A stretch of 64,000 nucleotides of DNA, from NCBI GenBank assembly GCA_963682175.1, contig OY821775.1:13364501-13428500 (forward strand). Direction: 5' to 3'. Position numbers and translations under genes: made by a program. The notes under the pieces were generated by a model. The model did no database searches. It was not told where the DNA came from and saw only the letters and a program-made list of their open reading frames with translations. This stretch comes from Triglochin maritima. Lineage: Eukaryota > Streptophyta > Magnoliopsida > Alismatales > Juncaginaceae. Of the stretch, positions 34,420 to 45,114 are shown piece after piece (the first letter of the stretch is position 1; every line of letters starts with the position of its first letter).

Positions 34420-37400
34420 TGCTTGTGCGGAACGAGATTGAATTGAAGGTCGGAAATGGTGCGAACGTTTCTGCGGTTGCACAAGGTTCTGTGGTGCTTC
34501 AATTATGTAGTGGTTTAAATTTATGTCTAAAGAATGTTTATTATGTACCTTCGATTAGTAAGAATATTATTTCTGTATCATGTTTGGATATGGATAATTT
34601 TAATATAAATATTTCAAATTCTTGTTTGTCTATATCGAAGAATGGTGTTTTCTATGCAAATGCGTTCATAAGGAATGGTCTCTATTTGCTTGAATTGAAT
34701 AATAAACAAATCTTTAATATCAATAACAAAAGACTTAAAACCACTCACGAGAATGATACTCTCTTGTGGCACTATCGTCTTGGTCACATAAATGAAAAGC
34801 GCATCAAGAAATTGCAAGAAGCTAACCTTCTTGGTCTACTTGATTTTAAATCATTGGAGACGTACCAACCATGTCTAATGAGAAAAATGACCAAAAAGCC
34901 TTTCAAGAAGAAAGGCCCAAGGGGCAAGTGGCTTGATGGATTTGATACATTCCGATGTATGTGGTCCAATGAGTACTAGTGCACGAGATGGTTTCAGGTA
35001 CTTCATTACGTTCACGGATGATTATAGTCGTTATGACTATATTTATCTAATGAGAAACAAAAGTGAATCCTTCGACAAGTTCAAAGAATTCAAGAATGAA
35101 GTAGAGAATCAACTCGACAAGAAAATCAAGTCTCTATGAACGGATCGTGGAGGTGAGTACTTAAGTGCCGAATTTGACTCATACCTAAAGGAGTTTGGTA
35201 TTGTACCTCAACTCACCCCTCCCGGTACACCTCAATGGAATGGGGTATCCGAAAGGAGGAATATGACATTGCTCGACATGGTTCGGTCAATGATGAGTCA
35301 TGCGGAATTACCTCTTTACTTTTGGAGTTATGCACTACAAACTGCGGCTTACACACTAAATAATGTTTCATCCAAATCCGTGGAGAAAACTCCTTATGAG
35401 CTATGGAGTGGTAAAACACCTAAGCTCAATTTTCTCAAGATTTGGGGTTGTAAGGCTTACGTCAAGAAATTGATGTCGACCAAACTTCAACCAAAAGCGG
35501 ATAAGTGCTTCTTTATTGGTTATCCTCGTGAGACAAAATGATACTACTTTTGGCATATCACCTCCAATCGAGTGATTGTAGAGAGGGATGCCACATTTCT
35601 GGAAAAGGAATTTCTAGAAAGAGTAAAAAGTAGTGGGAGTAGGGTTGTGCTTGAGGAAACTCAAGATACTCTACAAGATCATGACATGAATGATGACGTT
35701 CAAGATCATGAAGGCCCAACCGAGATTCCTTTGGTTAGTGGGAGCGTGAGCGAGAGACCATCACAAGAAATTGTGAGAGAATCTCATTCATCCCCACCAA
35801 GTGTACGTTCAAGAGTTGAACGTGAACCAACTCCTCAAGAAATTGTGGAAGAAGTTCTAGAGGCACGAGAATAACCAAAAGAACTAAGAAGGTCAACAAG
35901 GGAAAGGAAGAAACCCGACTTGTATCTGGGACTTCATGAAATCATGGTACTAGATACCAATGATCCCTTGACCTTCCAAGAAGCAATGGAAAGGGAAGAC
36001 TCCAAACTATTGCTTAAGGTCATGGAATCCGAAATAGAATCCATGTATGATAATCAAGTATGGAACTTGGTTGACCTTCCTCAAGGGAAAAATGTCATTC
36101 AAAATAAATGGGTTTTCAAGAGGAAGATGGACATGGATGGGAACTTGACAACCTACAAAGCGAGGCTTGTAGCAAATGGTTTCACTCAAGTTCAAGGAAT
36201 TGACTATGATGAAACTTTTTCACCGGTTGCCATGTTCAAGTCTATTCGGATCATGCTCGCTATTGCCGCATTTCATGATTATGAAATATGGCAAATGGAT
36301 GTCAAAACGGCGTTCCTTAATGGGAACTTGGAGGAGGATGTGTACATGGTACAACCTCAAGGTTTTGAAGATCCAAAGAATAGCGAGAATGTATGCAAGC
36401 TTCAAAGATCCATTTATGGATTGAAGCAAGCATCAAGGAGTTGGAACAAACGCTTTGACGAGGAAGTGAAGAAGCTTCACTTCATTCAAAGTAAGGAAGA
36501 ACCTTGTATATACAAGAAGGTTAGTGGGAGCCATGTAGTATTCCTAATCTTGTATGTCGATGACATATTGCTCATGGGCAATCACATTCCTTTGCTTGAG
36601 CAAACGAGAAGTTCATTAAAATCTGCATTTTCAATGAAAGATATGGGTGAGGCTCAATACATCTTGGGAATCAAGATATGCCGACATAGATCCTGTAGAC
36701 TCATTGGCCTGAGTCAACGTACGTACATTGACAAGGTCTTGGAAAGGTTCAAGATGAACAACTCCAAAAAGGGCAGTGTGCCAATGAGTATGGGTGTGCA
36801 ACTCAAGAAATCTCAACGTGCGCAATCACGTAAGGACTTAGAGTACATGAAGGATGTCCCTTATGCTTCGGCAATTGGGTCGATCATGTACGCGATGACT
36901 TGCACAAGACCCGATGTCTCGTATGCTCTAAGCATGACAAGTCGTCACCAATCCAACGCAGGTCCTGAGCATTGGACTGCAGTCAAGAATGTCCTGAAGT
37001 ACCTTAACCGGACTAAGGATAAGATTCTTGTTTATGGAGGACAAATGGAATTGATAGCTGAGGGTTACTCGGATGCGAGTTTCATGAGTGATCCAGACGA
37101 TAGAAGGTCGCAATCAGGATACATCTTCCTTCTGAATGGTGGAGCTGTGAGTTGGCGTAGTTGGAAGCAAAGCACTACGGCCGACTCAACCACTGCTTCC
37201 GAAGTAATGGATGTCGCTGAAGCGAGCAAGGAAGGAGTGTGGATTAAGAAGTTCCTTGAAGAGCTTGGAGTAGTTCCCTCGAGCGAGGGACCAATAGAGC
37301 TATTTTGCGACAATAGTGCATCTATCTCGCACATCAAGGATCCCAAATCACACCACAAAGTGAAGTACATGGATCGTAAGTACTTCGTGACGCGTGACCT

Positions 37401-37548
37401 CATCGACGAAGGAAAAATACATCTTTTATGGGTGGACACCAACAGCAACACAGCTGATCCATTCACAAAACCCTTATCCCAAGCCAAGGGCGAAATGCAT
37501 GTCGAGTCCATGGGATGGAGGAACCATGTAGATTGGCTTGATGATTGA
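34420..37548 (+). pseudogene. Copia pol remnant (integrase, RT, RNase H)
   Basis: From about 34420: the end of protease (GNGANVSAVA, YYVPSISKNIISVSCLD), then the pre-integrase zinc region (LWHYRLGHINEKRIKKL) whose Cys-x2-Cys is damaged. A frame change near 34930 leads to the integrase core (HSDVCGPM, FTDDYSRY, TDRGGEY, PPGTPQWNGVSERRN), with TGA stops at about 35137 and 35539 and TAA at about 35872. From 35875 to the TGA at 37546 the frame is open for 557 codons and covers reverse transcriptase (KWVFKRKMD, QMDVKTAFLNG, YVDD at 36553-36564) and RNase H (GYSDASFMSDPDD, AEASKEGVWIKKFL, FCDNSASI, KYMDRKYF). RT and RNase H look nearly intact. The whole polyprotein cannot be made. Confidence 0.92.
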
Positions 37549-37618
37549 TATGTAATAGGGTTTACCCTAGTTATTATTGTTTTATGCATTGAGTATGTAT
37601 GAGAAAGAAAACTTTAAT

Positions 37619-37632
37619 AACAAGTGGGAGAT
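37619..37632 (+). promoter_or_regulatory. Polypurine tract
   Basis: aacaagtgggagat directly precedes the 3' LTR start TGAAGGG. Copia elements use such a purine tract to prime plus-strand DNA. Confidence 0.9.
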
Positions 37633-38802
37633 TGAAGGGAATGTGTTCTAAAAGTTTTACTTTTAAATGTCAATTATTATGAATTGAATGAGAAATCGTT
37701 TTGTTCCTTGTTTATGTTATTCGTCTTTTGGAAGTGTTAAGGAAGAGACTCTTGGTCCTTAACCGTAGAGCTCTAAAAGATATTGGTTTACATAAAACAA
37801 AAGATATTCGCAATCAAGGTAATTAACATGGGACATTAATTACCGAGTTAAGATTGTCGTGTTGGTCATAGATCATTGTATCTCTACAAGTGAGTGACAA
37901 CACGGGTACACAAAAGAGGAAGATATTACTTTTGTATACTAAATAGACCTAACAAGTAAAACATTATAGCAATGTGTTTCTGTGTTATTAATATTTTACT
38001 GTGTCTTTGGTCCTTTGATATGAGACTTATATCCGATCGCTTAAGGAGTTCTTAATTAGACTAGTGTCTTAAGCTATCGATGAGTGTAGTGTAAAGGCAT
38101 TAGTTGGTTAAGTATAACTTTCGTTGGAGAAGATAGTTAGTCAAAAGATTATCATTGCCCCTCTTAATTGAGTGATGATATTAGTGGGCCCCTTGATAAA
38201 GCAAGGTTATAATGTGCACAATGTGATTTGAGTTAAGTCACATATTTATAACTAGCTTAAAGAGATCAAGAAATGAATACTAATACAAAGATGACACAAT
38301 ACTACTTTGTGTGTATTCTTCATATCATGAGGCAAGGGACGGACACAAGTGGTGCACTCTATCACTAAATGGATCGGGTTTTGATTCGAGTGGAATTAAG
38401 ACAACTAACTAATTGGGAGCTATAATGTGTAGCTAGATACCGCTTATAGCTTGTGATATTAAGCTCTTAATATCACTGCCAACTTAGTTTAGATCCTCCC
38501 ATAGGTCACACCATAAAACTGGGAAACGAGAAATGGGGATTTTGAGTTCATAAGATGTGTCGGGTTTCATGTAGAAAACATGACACATGGGGTGAACAAG
38601 CAAAATCAAAATTATGTTGTGATTAATAACATAATTAGAATCTAAATTAAATTCATATGTGATGTAAATATTATGGGATGTAATGATTTATCATTACATA
38701 GGATAATGTGTTACATAAGTTGTGAATTAACTACTAATCCCGAAATGTCAAATTTTGTAGGGGTTAAACCGAAATTTGACAAGTCTGCAGTACTGTGCAA
38801 AA

Positions 38803-39032
38803 CGGTCGACCGGATAGCAGTAAACGGTCGACCGGTAGGTGCACGGTCGACCGGACACGTCTCGACCGATAACATGGAATTTTCATCTGTTCGGAACGGA
38901 TGACCGGATCTATCGGTCGGTCGACCGAACATTGCGATGAAATATTTTATTATTGTGAACGGTCCACCGAGTGTCCAATGGTCGACCGAAACTTGGTTCG
39001 AACGGTCGACCGAACCTCCAAACGGTCGACCG
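38803..39032 (+). promoter_or_regulatory. Palindrome array 1 in the 3' LTR (6 exact)
   Basis: Exact CGGTCGACCG at 38803, 38825, 38844, 38918, 39003 and 39023, with near copies between. It ends 181 bases before the TATA box at 39213. Confidence 0.65.
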
Positions 39033-39636
39033 GTCCAGACGGTTATCTGCAGAATTAATTTAAGAATTAATTAGATCATGCATGGAATAGGTCCATAATT
39101 AATTTAATTCGTGGCTGAGATTATTTGTTATCAAATAATGGATGGTTAGATGGAAGTTTGCATGAAATCATGGGCAAGAGGTTGCACATGAATAGGTAAT
39201 TTGGAGAGAACTTATAAATACAAGTTTATCTCATTACCTCTTTAATCAATTCATTATTTTCTCATGCAAAAATCTCTCTCCATAATTTTCCACGAAATTT
39301 CCTTAATTCTTAAGATTAGTTTTAGTCTTCAGAGATCTTCTTCTCAAGAGAACTAAAGATGGGTTAGTAATTGGATTCTAAACCCTATTGGAGATTGAGA
39401 GACTAGCTCATCTCTCTCCAATCTCGTTTAGAGTTTGGTGAATACTCGGAGGCAATCCACCGGGCGATTAGAATCTAAATTAAATACATATGTGATGTAA
39501 ATATTATGGGGTGTAATGATTGATCATTGCATAGGATGATATGTTGCATAAGTTGTGAATTTACTACTAATCCCGAAATGTCAAATTTTGTAGGGGTTAA
39601 ACCAAAATTTGACAAGTTTGCAGAACAGTGCTCAAA

Positions 39637-39865
39637 CGGTCGACCGGTTAGCAGTAAACGATCGACCGATCGGGCACGGTCGACCGGATATGACTCGACC
39701 GATAACAGGGAATTTTCATCTGTTCGAACGGTCGACCGAATGTAATCGGTCGGTCGACCGAATATTGCGATGGAATAATTCCTGTTACGAACGGTCGACC
39801 GAGTTATTGAACGGTCGACCGAAACATGGTTCGAGCGGTCGACCGAACCTCGAAACGGTCGACCG
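39637..39865 (+). promoter_or_regulatory. Palindrome array 2 in the 3' LTR (8 exact)
   Basis: Exact CGGTCGACCG at 39637, 39677, 39729, 39751, 39792, 39812, 39836 and 39856. It ends 180 bases before the TATA box at 40045, the same spacing as array 1. Confidence 0.65.
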
Positions 39866-42800
39866 GTCCAGACGGTTAATGCAGAATTAATTTAAGAATT
39901 AATTAGATCATGCATGGAATTGGTCCATAATTGATTTAATTCGTGGCTAAGATTATTTATTATCAAATAATGGATGGTTAGATGGAAGTTTGCATGAAAT
40001 CATGGGCAAGAGGTTGCACATGAATTGGTAATTTGGAGAGAATTTATAAATATAAGTTTATCTCATTACCTCATTAATTAATTCATTGTTTTTCTCATGC
40101 AAAAACTCTCTCCATAATTCTCCACGAAATTCTCTTAATTCTTAAGTTTAGTTTTAGTTTTTAAGAGATCATCTTCTCAAGGGAACTAAAGAGGGGTTAG
40201 TAATTAGATTCTAAACTCTATTGGAGATTCAGATGCTAGCTCTTCTCTCTCCAATCTTGTTTAGAGTTTGGTGAAATCTCGGAGGCATCCGGCGCAGCAA
40301 CAAGCATCCTCAACGTCTCCGAATCTTCAAGAAGTTTTAGGGAACTTCTAGGTATGAATTTCGGAGTCCCATGTTTGTTTTAATAAAAGTTTTAAAACTA
40401 GTTATTGAAATGAACCAATGCATGCATGAAATAAATCATAGAAAATTGTAATAGATCCTTATTACACATAAAAATTCCGAAAATATATATGTGTAATTAA
40501 ACATGAAATCCTACAGATTATGTAGACCCAGAAAACATAGAATTTGATCTAGAAACCAGGTCGGGTTCCGGTTCTGCTCGGACCCCAACCTCCCGTTCTC
40601 ACCCCATTCCTGGTAGAAAGAGACAAAAACAATGTTTGTGGGCACCATTTTGCGGACGTGGGAAGGACGTTGTTTCCGGCCCCCAACAAACAACCATTGA
40701 AAAAACCTTTAGAAAAGAAGATAGGAAAACAATTAATCAAAAATGGTCTAGGCTTTTCTATAGATGTGGTATATCATTCAACACTGTAAGGACGCCTGAG
40801 TGGAAGGAATCAATATCCGCCACTTGTACTTACGGACCCAGACTTAAACCCATGACGTATCATGAAGTTAGTGACTCGTGCCTTAAACAGGAAATTGACT
40901 ACACTAGAGGTATACTAGAGTCGTACAGACAAGATTGGGCAACATACGGGTGCACGTTGATGCCATCGTTCACATTAGTTCTAGAGATCCAGGTGCATCG
41001 AGTTCTCAACCATCGATGGACATCGACGAGCAATATGTCCAATCCGACGATGAAGAAACTGAAGAAGATGATGTCTACGTCGAAAATCCGAACGAGAACC
41101 ACTCTGACGACTCTGATGGCTGTGGAGGATATGATATGGTTCTCAGTTGGACATTAGATCAATGTGTCCAATGGAATTAGTTAGTTAGCTTGTAATTCTA
41201 ATTTCTCTCTTATCTGCTATTGTATGAACTCCGAGTTACCTTTGTAATCGTACTACTAAGCAATAAATTGTATACCTAAGTGTTTAGGTGGGTAGAGGGG
41301 GTGCCTAGTGAGGCCTTGGTCGAGGAACTAGGTGTCTTTTCGAAGCCTAAACATGTATGGTATTTTAGATAATTTTTGTGCATTTTTTTCCTATTTTTCC
41401 CGATTTTTCCTGATTTTTTTTTATCTTTTTTATAAAATTAAATTAAATTTAAAAAAAAGACCGACCAGACTTGGGCGGTCGCACAACCGCCTAGGCAATC
41501 GCCTAGGTGACCGGACGTCCCCGGTCGCCTAGGTGACCGGACGTCCCCGGTCGCCTAGGCGGTGCCAGAACATTGATTCTAACTATGTAGTAATCACGAC
41601 ATATTTTATTTTAATATTTTACCACATGTATCGCAACACATCATATAAAATGTAAAATCAAATTCATTGTTTCCCAATTCTGTGGTGTGACTTATAAGAG
41701 GATCTAAGTTATGTTGGTAATGATATAAAGCACTTTATACCATAAACTATAAACGGTATCTAGCTACATATTATAGTTACCCAAATAACAAAGATGTTTT
41801 GCTCACTCGAACTAAATCTTGGCCTTTTGGCCTTAATCCTTGTTTTGATGATTTAATCAACATAATCTTAATCACAATCAAATGTAATGTAGCACACATA
41901 ATTCATAGAAGATATATTGTATTGTGCTAACATCTACATGTGATCAAGACTCAAGGAATAACGGAATTGAAGTCAAGACATGTAATCAAACTTTTGAAGA
42001 CATGTAATTTGCTTTTATTTTGAGTCTTAGGAATCTATGTAATCTTAAGCATACAAGAGATAAAATCCTTTCACATAGACTCCACGGAACCTATAGAAGT
42101 CACACACAAAATTTCTCATCATTTGGACTTCAATAGATCACCCAAACTTAGACTGGAAAATCACTAAACCAAAACCTAAACTTCTTGTGCCAATCGGTCA
42201 GCCGAAACAAGTTCTTCGTTCGACCGATTTTAACAAAGATTCGAAGTAATTTTTTTTAGCTTAATAGGTTGACCGTTACCTTAATTTCATATGGTCGTTA
42301 TTCTTGTCGTATTCTTCCAACGATCGTATTTGTATATATCTACCCAACCCCTAAAATACATTTGTCCACCGAGCGAACGTTGACCCAGAAACGGTCGACT
42401 GGTTGAACACTTTTCGTGAGCCAATAGTGCCTGTTATTTTTGGTCGAACAAATCCATATCTTGTGTTTGACCGATTACATTTATCCTTGCAAAAATCCCC
42501 CAAACGGTCGACTGTCTCATGCTTTTGATTCAACTGTTCACTTAAGTGAACTTAAGTTATAGCCTAGTAGGTTCGATCATTCTTTGGTTCGTTCAAACGT
42601 TTCTTTATTTTTAAAGAAACGGTCGACCGTTCCTCCCAATTTGGTTGACCGTTGAGGGACAGAATTGTGTGTCCTGAATTTCTGTTTGTATATTCTTCAC
42701 ATCACTCAATCAATTCTTCCCCAACAGCTCAAAAATTTAGGAGCTTATAAATAGAGGTCCAAACACATTGTTTAGACAACTCTCCCACTTCCAATTGTCT

Positions 42801-42934
42801 CACACATTAGAAAGAAGTCTCACAATCCTCAGAGCTCCAAATCATACACTCTAAGCCTAAATTCCACACATTTGATAAATTCCTAATCTACTCAAAGTGT
42901 GCTCAAGTTAGAGAGTGTGATCCACTCAAGTTCT

Positions 42935-45114
42935 TGTAGGATTTTGTCTCCCTATGTATGTATATATTTTAAAAAATTTAATACAACATACAAGATCGAT
43001 TTTCATATTTTCAACAATTTCTATGTACATAGTTTTGCGATTATTCTAATAACATGCAACCTTACATTTATTAAAATAAATCACAAAGGTAGAATCATAC
43101 CTAAAGGTTCTCTAAAACCTTTTTGAAGATTCGGAGTCGCGTTGCCCGTTGAATCGTCCACGGATTTGCCTCCGAGTGTTCACCAAACTCTAAACAAGAT
43201 TAGAGAGAACGGAGCTAGACAATCAATCTCTAACAAGGTTTAGAATCTAGTTAATAACCCATCTTTAAGCTCCTGAGATTCTTATATCTAAAACTTAAAT
43301 TTACTAAGACTTTTCATGGTGATTAGAGAGAGATTAATGGGAGAAAGAATTTTTGCATTAGTTGTTAAACAAGTAGGAGTAGGGGTCCTTTTATAGTCTC
43401 CCAAAACATCTTTATCAAGAGTTATTCTTTAGCTATGATCCATTGTTTATTCTCTCCTAAATTAATCTCTAATTTCCACATAATCGCCCACAAAAAACAT
43501 TTTAATTAAATCTTGAATTAATCCACCCATGATCTAATTAATCTCTTAATAATTCAGGCAGAATTGTTCTTGTTCGGTAGACCGAGTATTATTCGGTCAA
43601 CCAAACCATTCGGTTATAACACGTGTTCGGTGCACCGTGAGCTAGACGGTCGACCGAATCCATATGAGAAAAAATTCCCTGGAAGAATTCGGACGAACCA
43701 CGTCTTTTACTCGGTCTACCGTTGACCCACCAAAATCGCTCATGGGACATAGTCATCGGATGACCGTGTCACCTTCGGTCTACCGAAAATACTACTTCCT
43801 GGTTGACCGTGCACACTCGGTTAACCGAACCCGATTGTCCAGACACTCCAGACAATTTCGGTCAACCAATTGCGCTTACCCGTTCCCTATTCGGTTAACC
43901 GATCCGAAGATACCCCGGTCGACCGAACCATGAACGGTTCACCGTGTTTGACCCCGATTTTGCCTTTGTCAAATTTTGGATTTATTTCCAACAAAATTTG
44001 ATCTTTTGGGGTTTTTAGCAAATTCACATCTTATATAATATATTATTATATGTAATATTAAATTATTACACCTCATAATATATATACCTCATATGAATTT
44101 ATTATGATTCTAATTATGTCAATTCTCATGACATATTGATTTTAATTAATTCACCACATGTGTCATATTTTCACATGAAACCCGACACATCATATGAACT
44201 TAAAATCAAACCTCTTGTTTCCCAGTTTTGTGGTGTGACCTATAGGAGGATCTAAGCCAAATTGGCAGCGATATTAAACACTTAATATCTCAAACTATAA
44301 GCGGTATCTATCTACACATTATAGTTACCAAATTAGCATAGATATATTTGTTCCACCCAAACCAAAACACGATCCATTTAGTGATGTAAGTGCACCACTT
44401 GTGTCCGTCCCTTGCCTCATGATATTAAGAATATATACAAAGTAGAAATGTGTCATCTTTGTATTATATTCATTTCTTGATCACTTTAAGCTAATTATAA
44501 CTATGTAACTTAACTCAAGTTACATTGTGCATATTATAATTTTGCTTTATCAATGGGCCCACTAATATCATCACTCAATTAAGAGAGGCAATGATAATCG
44601 TTTGACTAGATATCTTTTCCAGCACATGTCATGCTCAACCAACTATTGTCTTTATCACTACACTCATTGATAGCTTTTGACAATAATCAAATGAAGCACT
44701 TCTTGAGTGAAAAGATATAAGTCTCATATCTTAGGATCCAAGACATAGTAAAAACATTAATGACACGAAACACAATTCCATAATGTTTTACTTGTTAGGT
44801 CTATTCAATATATAAAAGTAATCTTCTCCTCTTTTATATACTCATGTCGTCAATTATTTGTAGAGCTACAACAATCGATGACCAACACGACAATCGTATC
44901 TCGGTGATTAATGTTCCATGTTAATTACCATGATTGTGAATAACTTATGATTTATGTAAACTATTATCTTTTAGAGCTCTACGGTTAAGGACCAAGCGTC
45001 TCTTCCTTAACACTTCCAAAAGACGAATACCATAATCAAGGAACAAAATGTTTGCACATTCAATTCATAATAATTGACATATAAAAGTAAAATTTTTAGA
45101 ACACATTCCTTTCA
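42935..45114 (-). mobile_element. Solo LTR (Copia family), TSD gttct
   Basis: 2180 bases, minus orientation, left end tgtaggattttg, right end attcctttca, with perfect gttct duplications at 42930-42934 and 45115-45119. It aligns along its length with the solo LTR at 28989-31031 but is clearly more diverged. TATA box (minus strand) at 43389-43395; the decayed palindrome array lies at 43570-43950, upstream of it. It is nested in the second-family LTR. Confidence 0.9.
43570..43950 (-). promoter_or_regulatory. Decayed palindrome array
   Basis: Exact CGGTCGACCG remains at 43647 and 43916. Other sites read cggttaaccg (43818, 43892), cggtcaacc, cggtctaccg or ggttgaccg. Many differ at the central CpG in the way expected from 5-methylcytosine deamination. 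Confidence 0.6.

Larger units (their letters stand above)
33172..40515 (+). mobile_element. Copia retrotransposon, 5' LTR truncated, gag missing
   Basis: Order: truncated 5' LTR (33172-33595), primer-binding site (33597-33608), non-coding leader, broken pol (about 34420-37548), polypurine tract (about 37619-37632) and a 2.9 kb 3' LTR (37633-40515). Pol order is integrase before reverse transcriptase, which defines Copia. Gag and most of protease are absent. The 5' LTR lacks about its first 1.6-2.4 kb, so no left target duplication can be seen. It lies inside the hAT transposase. Confidence 0.9.
37633..40515 (+). repeat. Copia 3' LTR with internal 833-bp duplication
   Basis: It starts TGAAGGGAATGTGTTC and ends atgaaatcctaca. 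The part up to 39472 follows the solo LTR at 28989-31031 nearly exactly. At a 6-bp match (attaga at 38634 and 39467) it steps back 833 bases and repeats the region with clear divergence, then runs into a tail matching the 5' LTR remnant. The result holds two palindrome arrays and two TATA boxes (39213-39220 and 40045-40052). The second copy differs too much to be a fresh slippage product; recombination between two LTR variants fits better. Confidence 0.85.
33095..41178 (+). pseudogene. hAT transposase remnant (split, core deleted)
   Basis: The first part begins ATG 33095 and reads about 25 residues before the Copia LTR fragment at about 33172. After the Copia 3' LTR, the frame resumes at 40516 (DPENIEFDLE), then a basic linker and a Cys-containing region (CLWAPFCGRG), then the conserved hAT/DUF659-like stretch: WSRLFYRCGISFNTVRTPEW, YHEVSDSCLK, YTRGILESY and YGCTLMP (to about 40965). 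The catalytic domain that should follow is missing. The sequence changes frame and jumps to an acidic C-terminal tail (DDEETEEDD) that stops at 41178. Without the DDE core and C-terminal dimerisation domain it cannot be active. Confidence 0.75.
32659..41575 (+). mobile_element. hAT transposon, internally deleted, TSD attctaac
   Basis: The element begins CAGTGTTTCGGTAGGCG, and its right end read on the minus strand begins CAATGTTCTGGCACCGCC. These are imperfect inverted repeats. The 8-bp target duplication attctaac is perfect at 32651-32658 and 41576-41583, the size typical of hAT. Subterminal DNA repeats tcgcctagg motifs at both ends. A TATA stretch (ctatataaac near 32811) precedes the start of a transposase gene (33095). 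The Copia element at about 33172-40515 interrupts it. Native hAT DNA is only about 1.6 kb. Confidence 0.85.

Noticed and set aside
33172..40515. Idea that the Copia LTRs are only 0.42 kb long
   Set aside because: The polypurine tract lies at 37632, and solo LTRs of 2.0-2.2 kb with perfect target duplications show the true start, so the 5' LTR is truncated.
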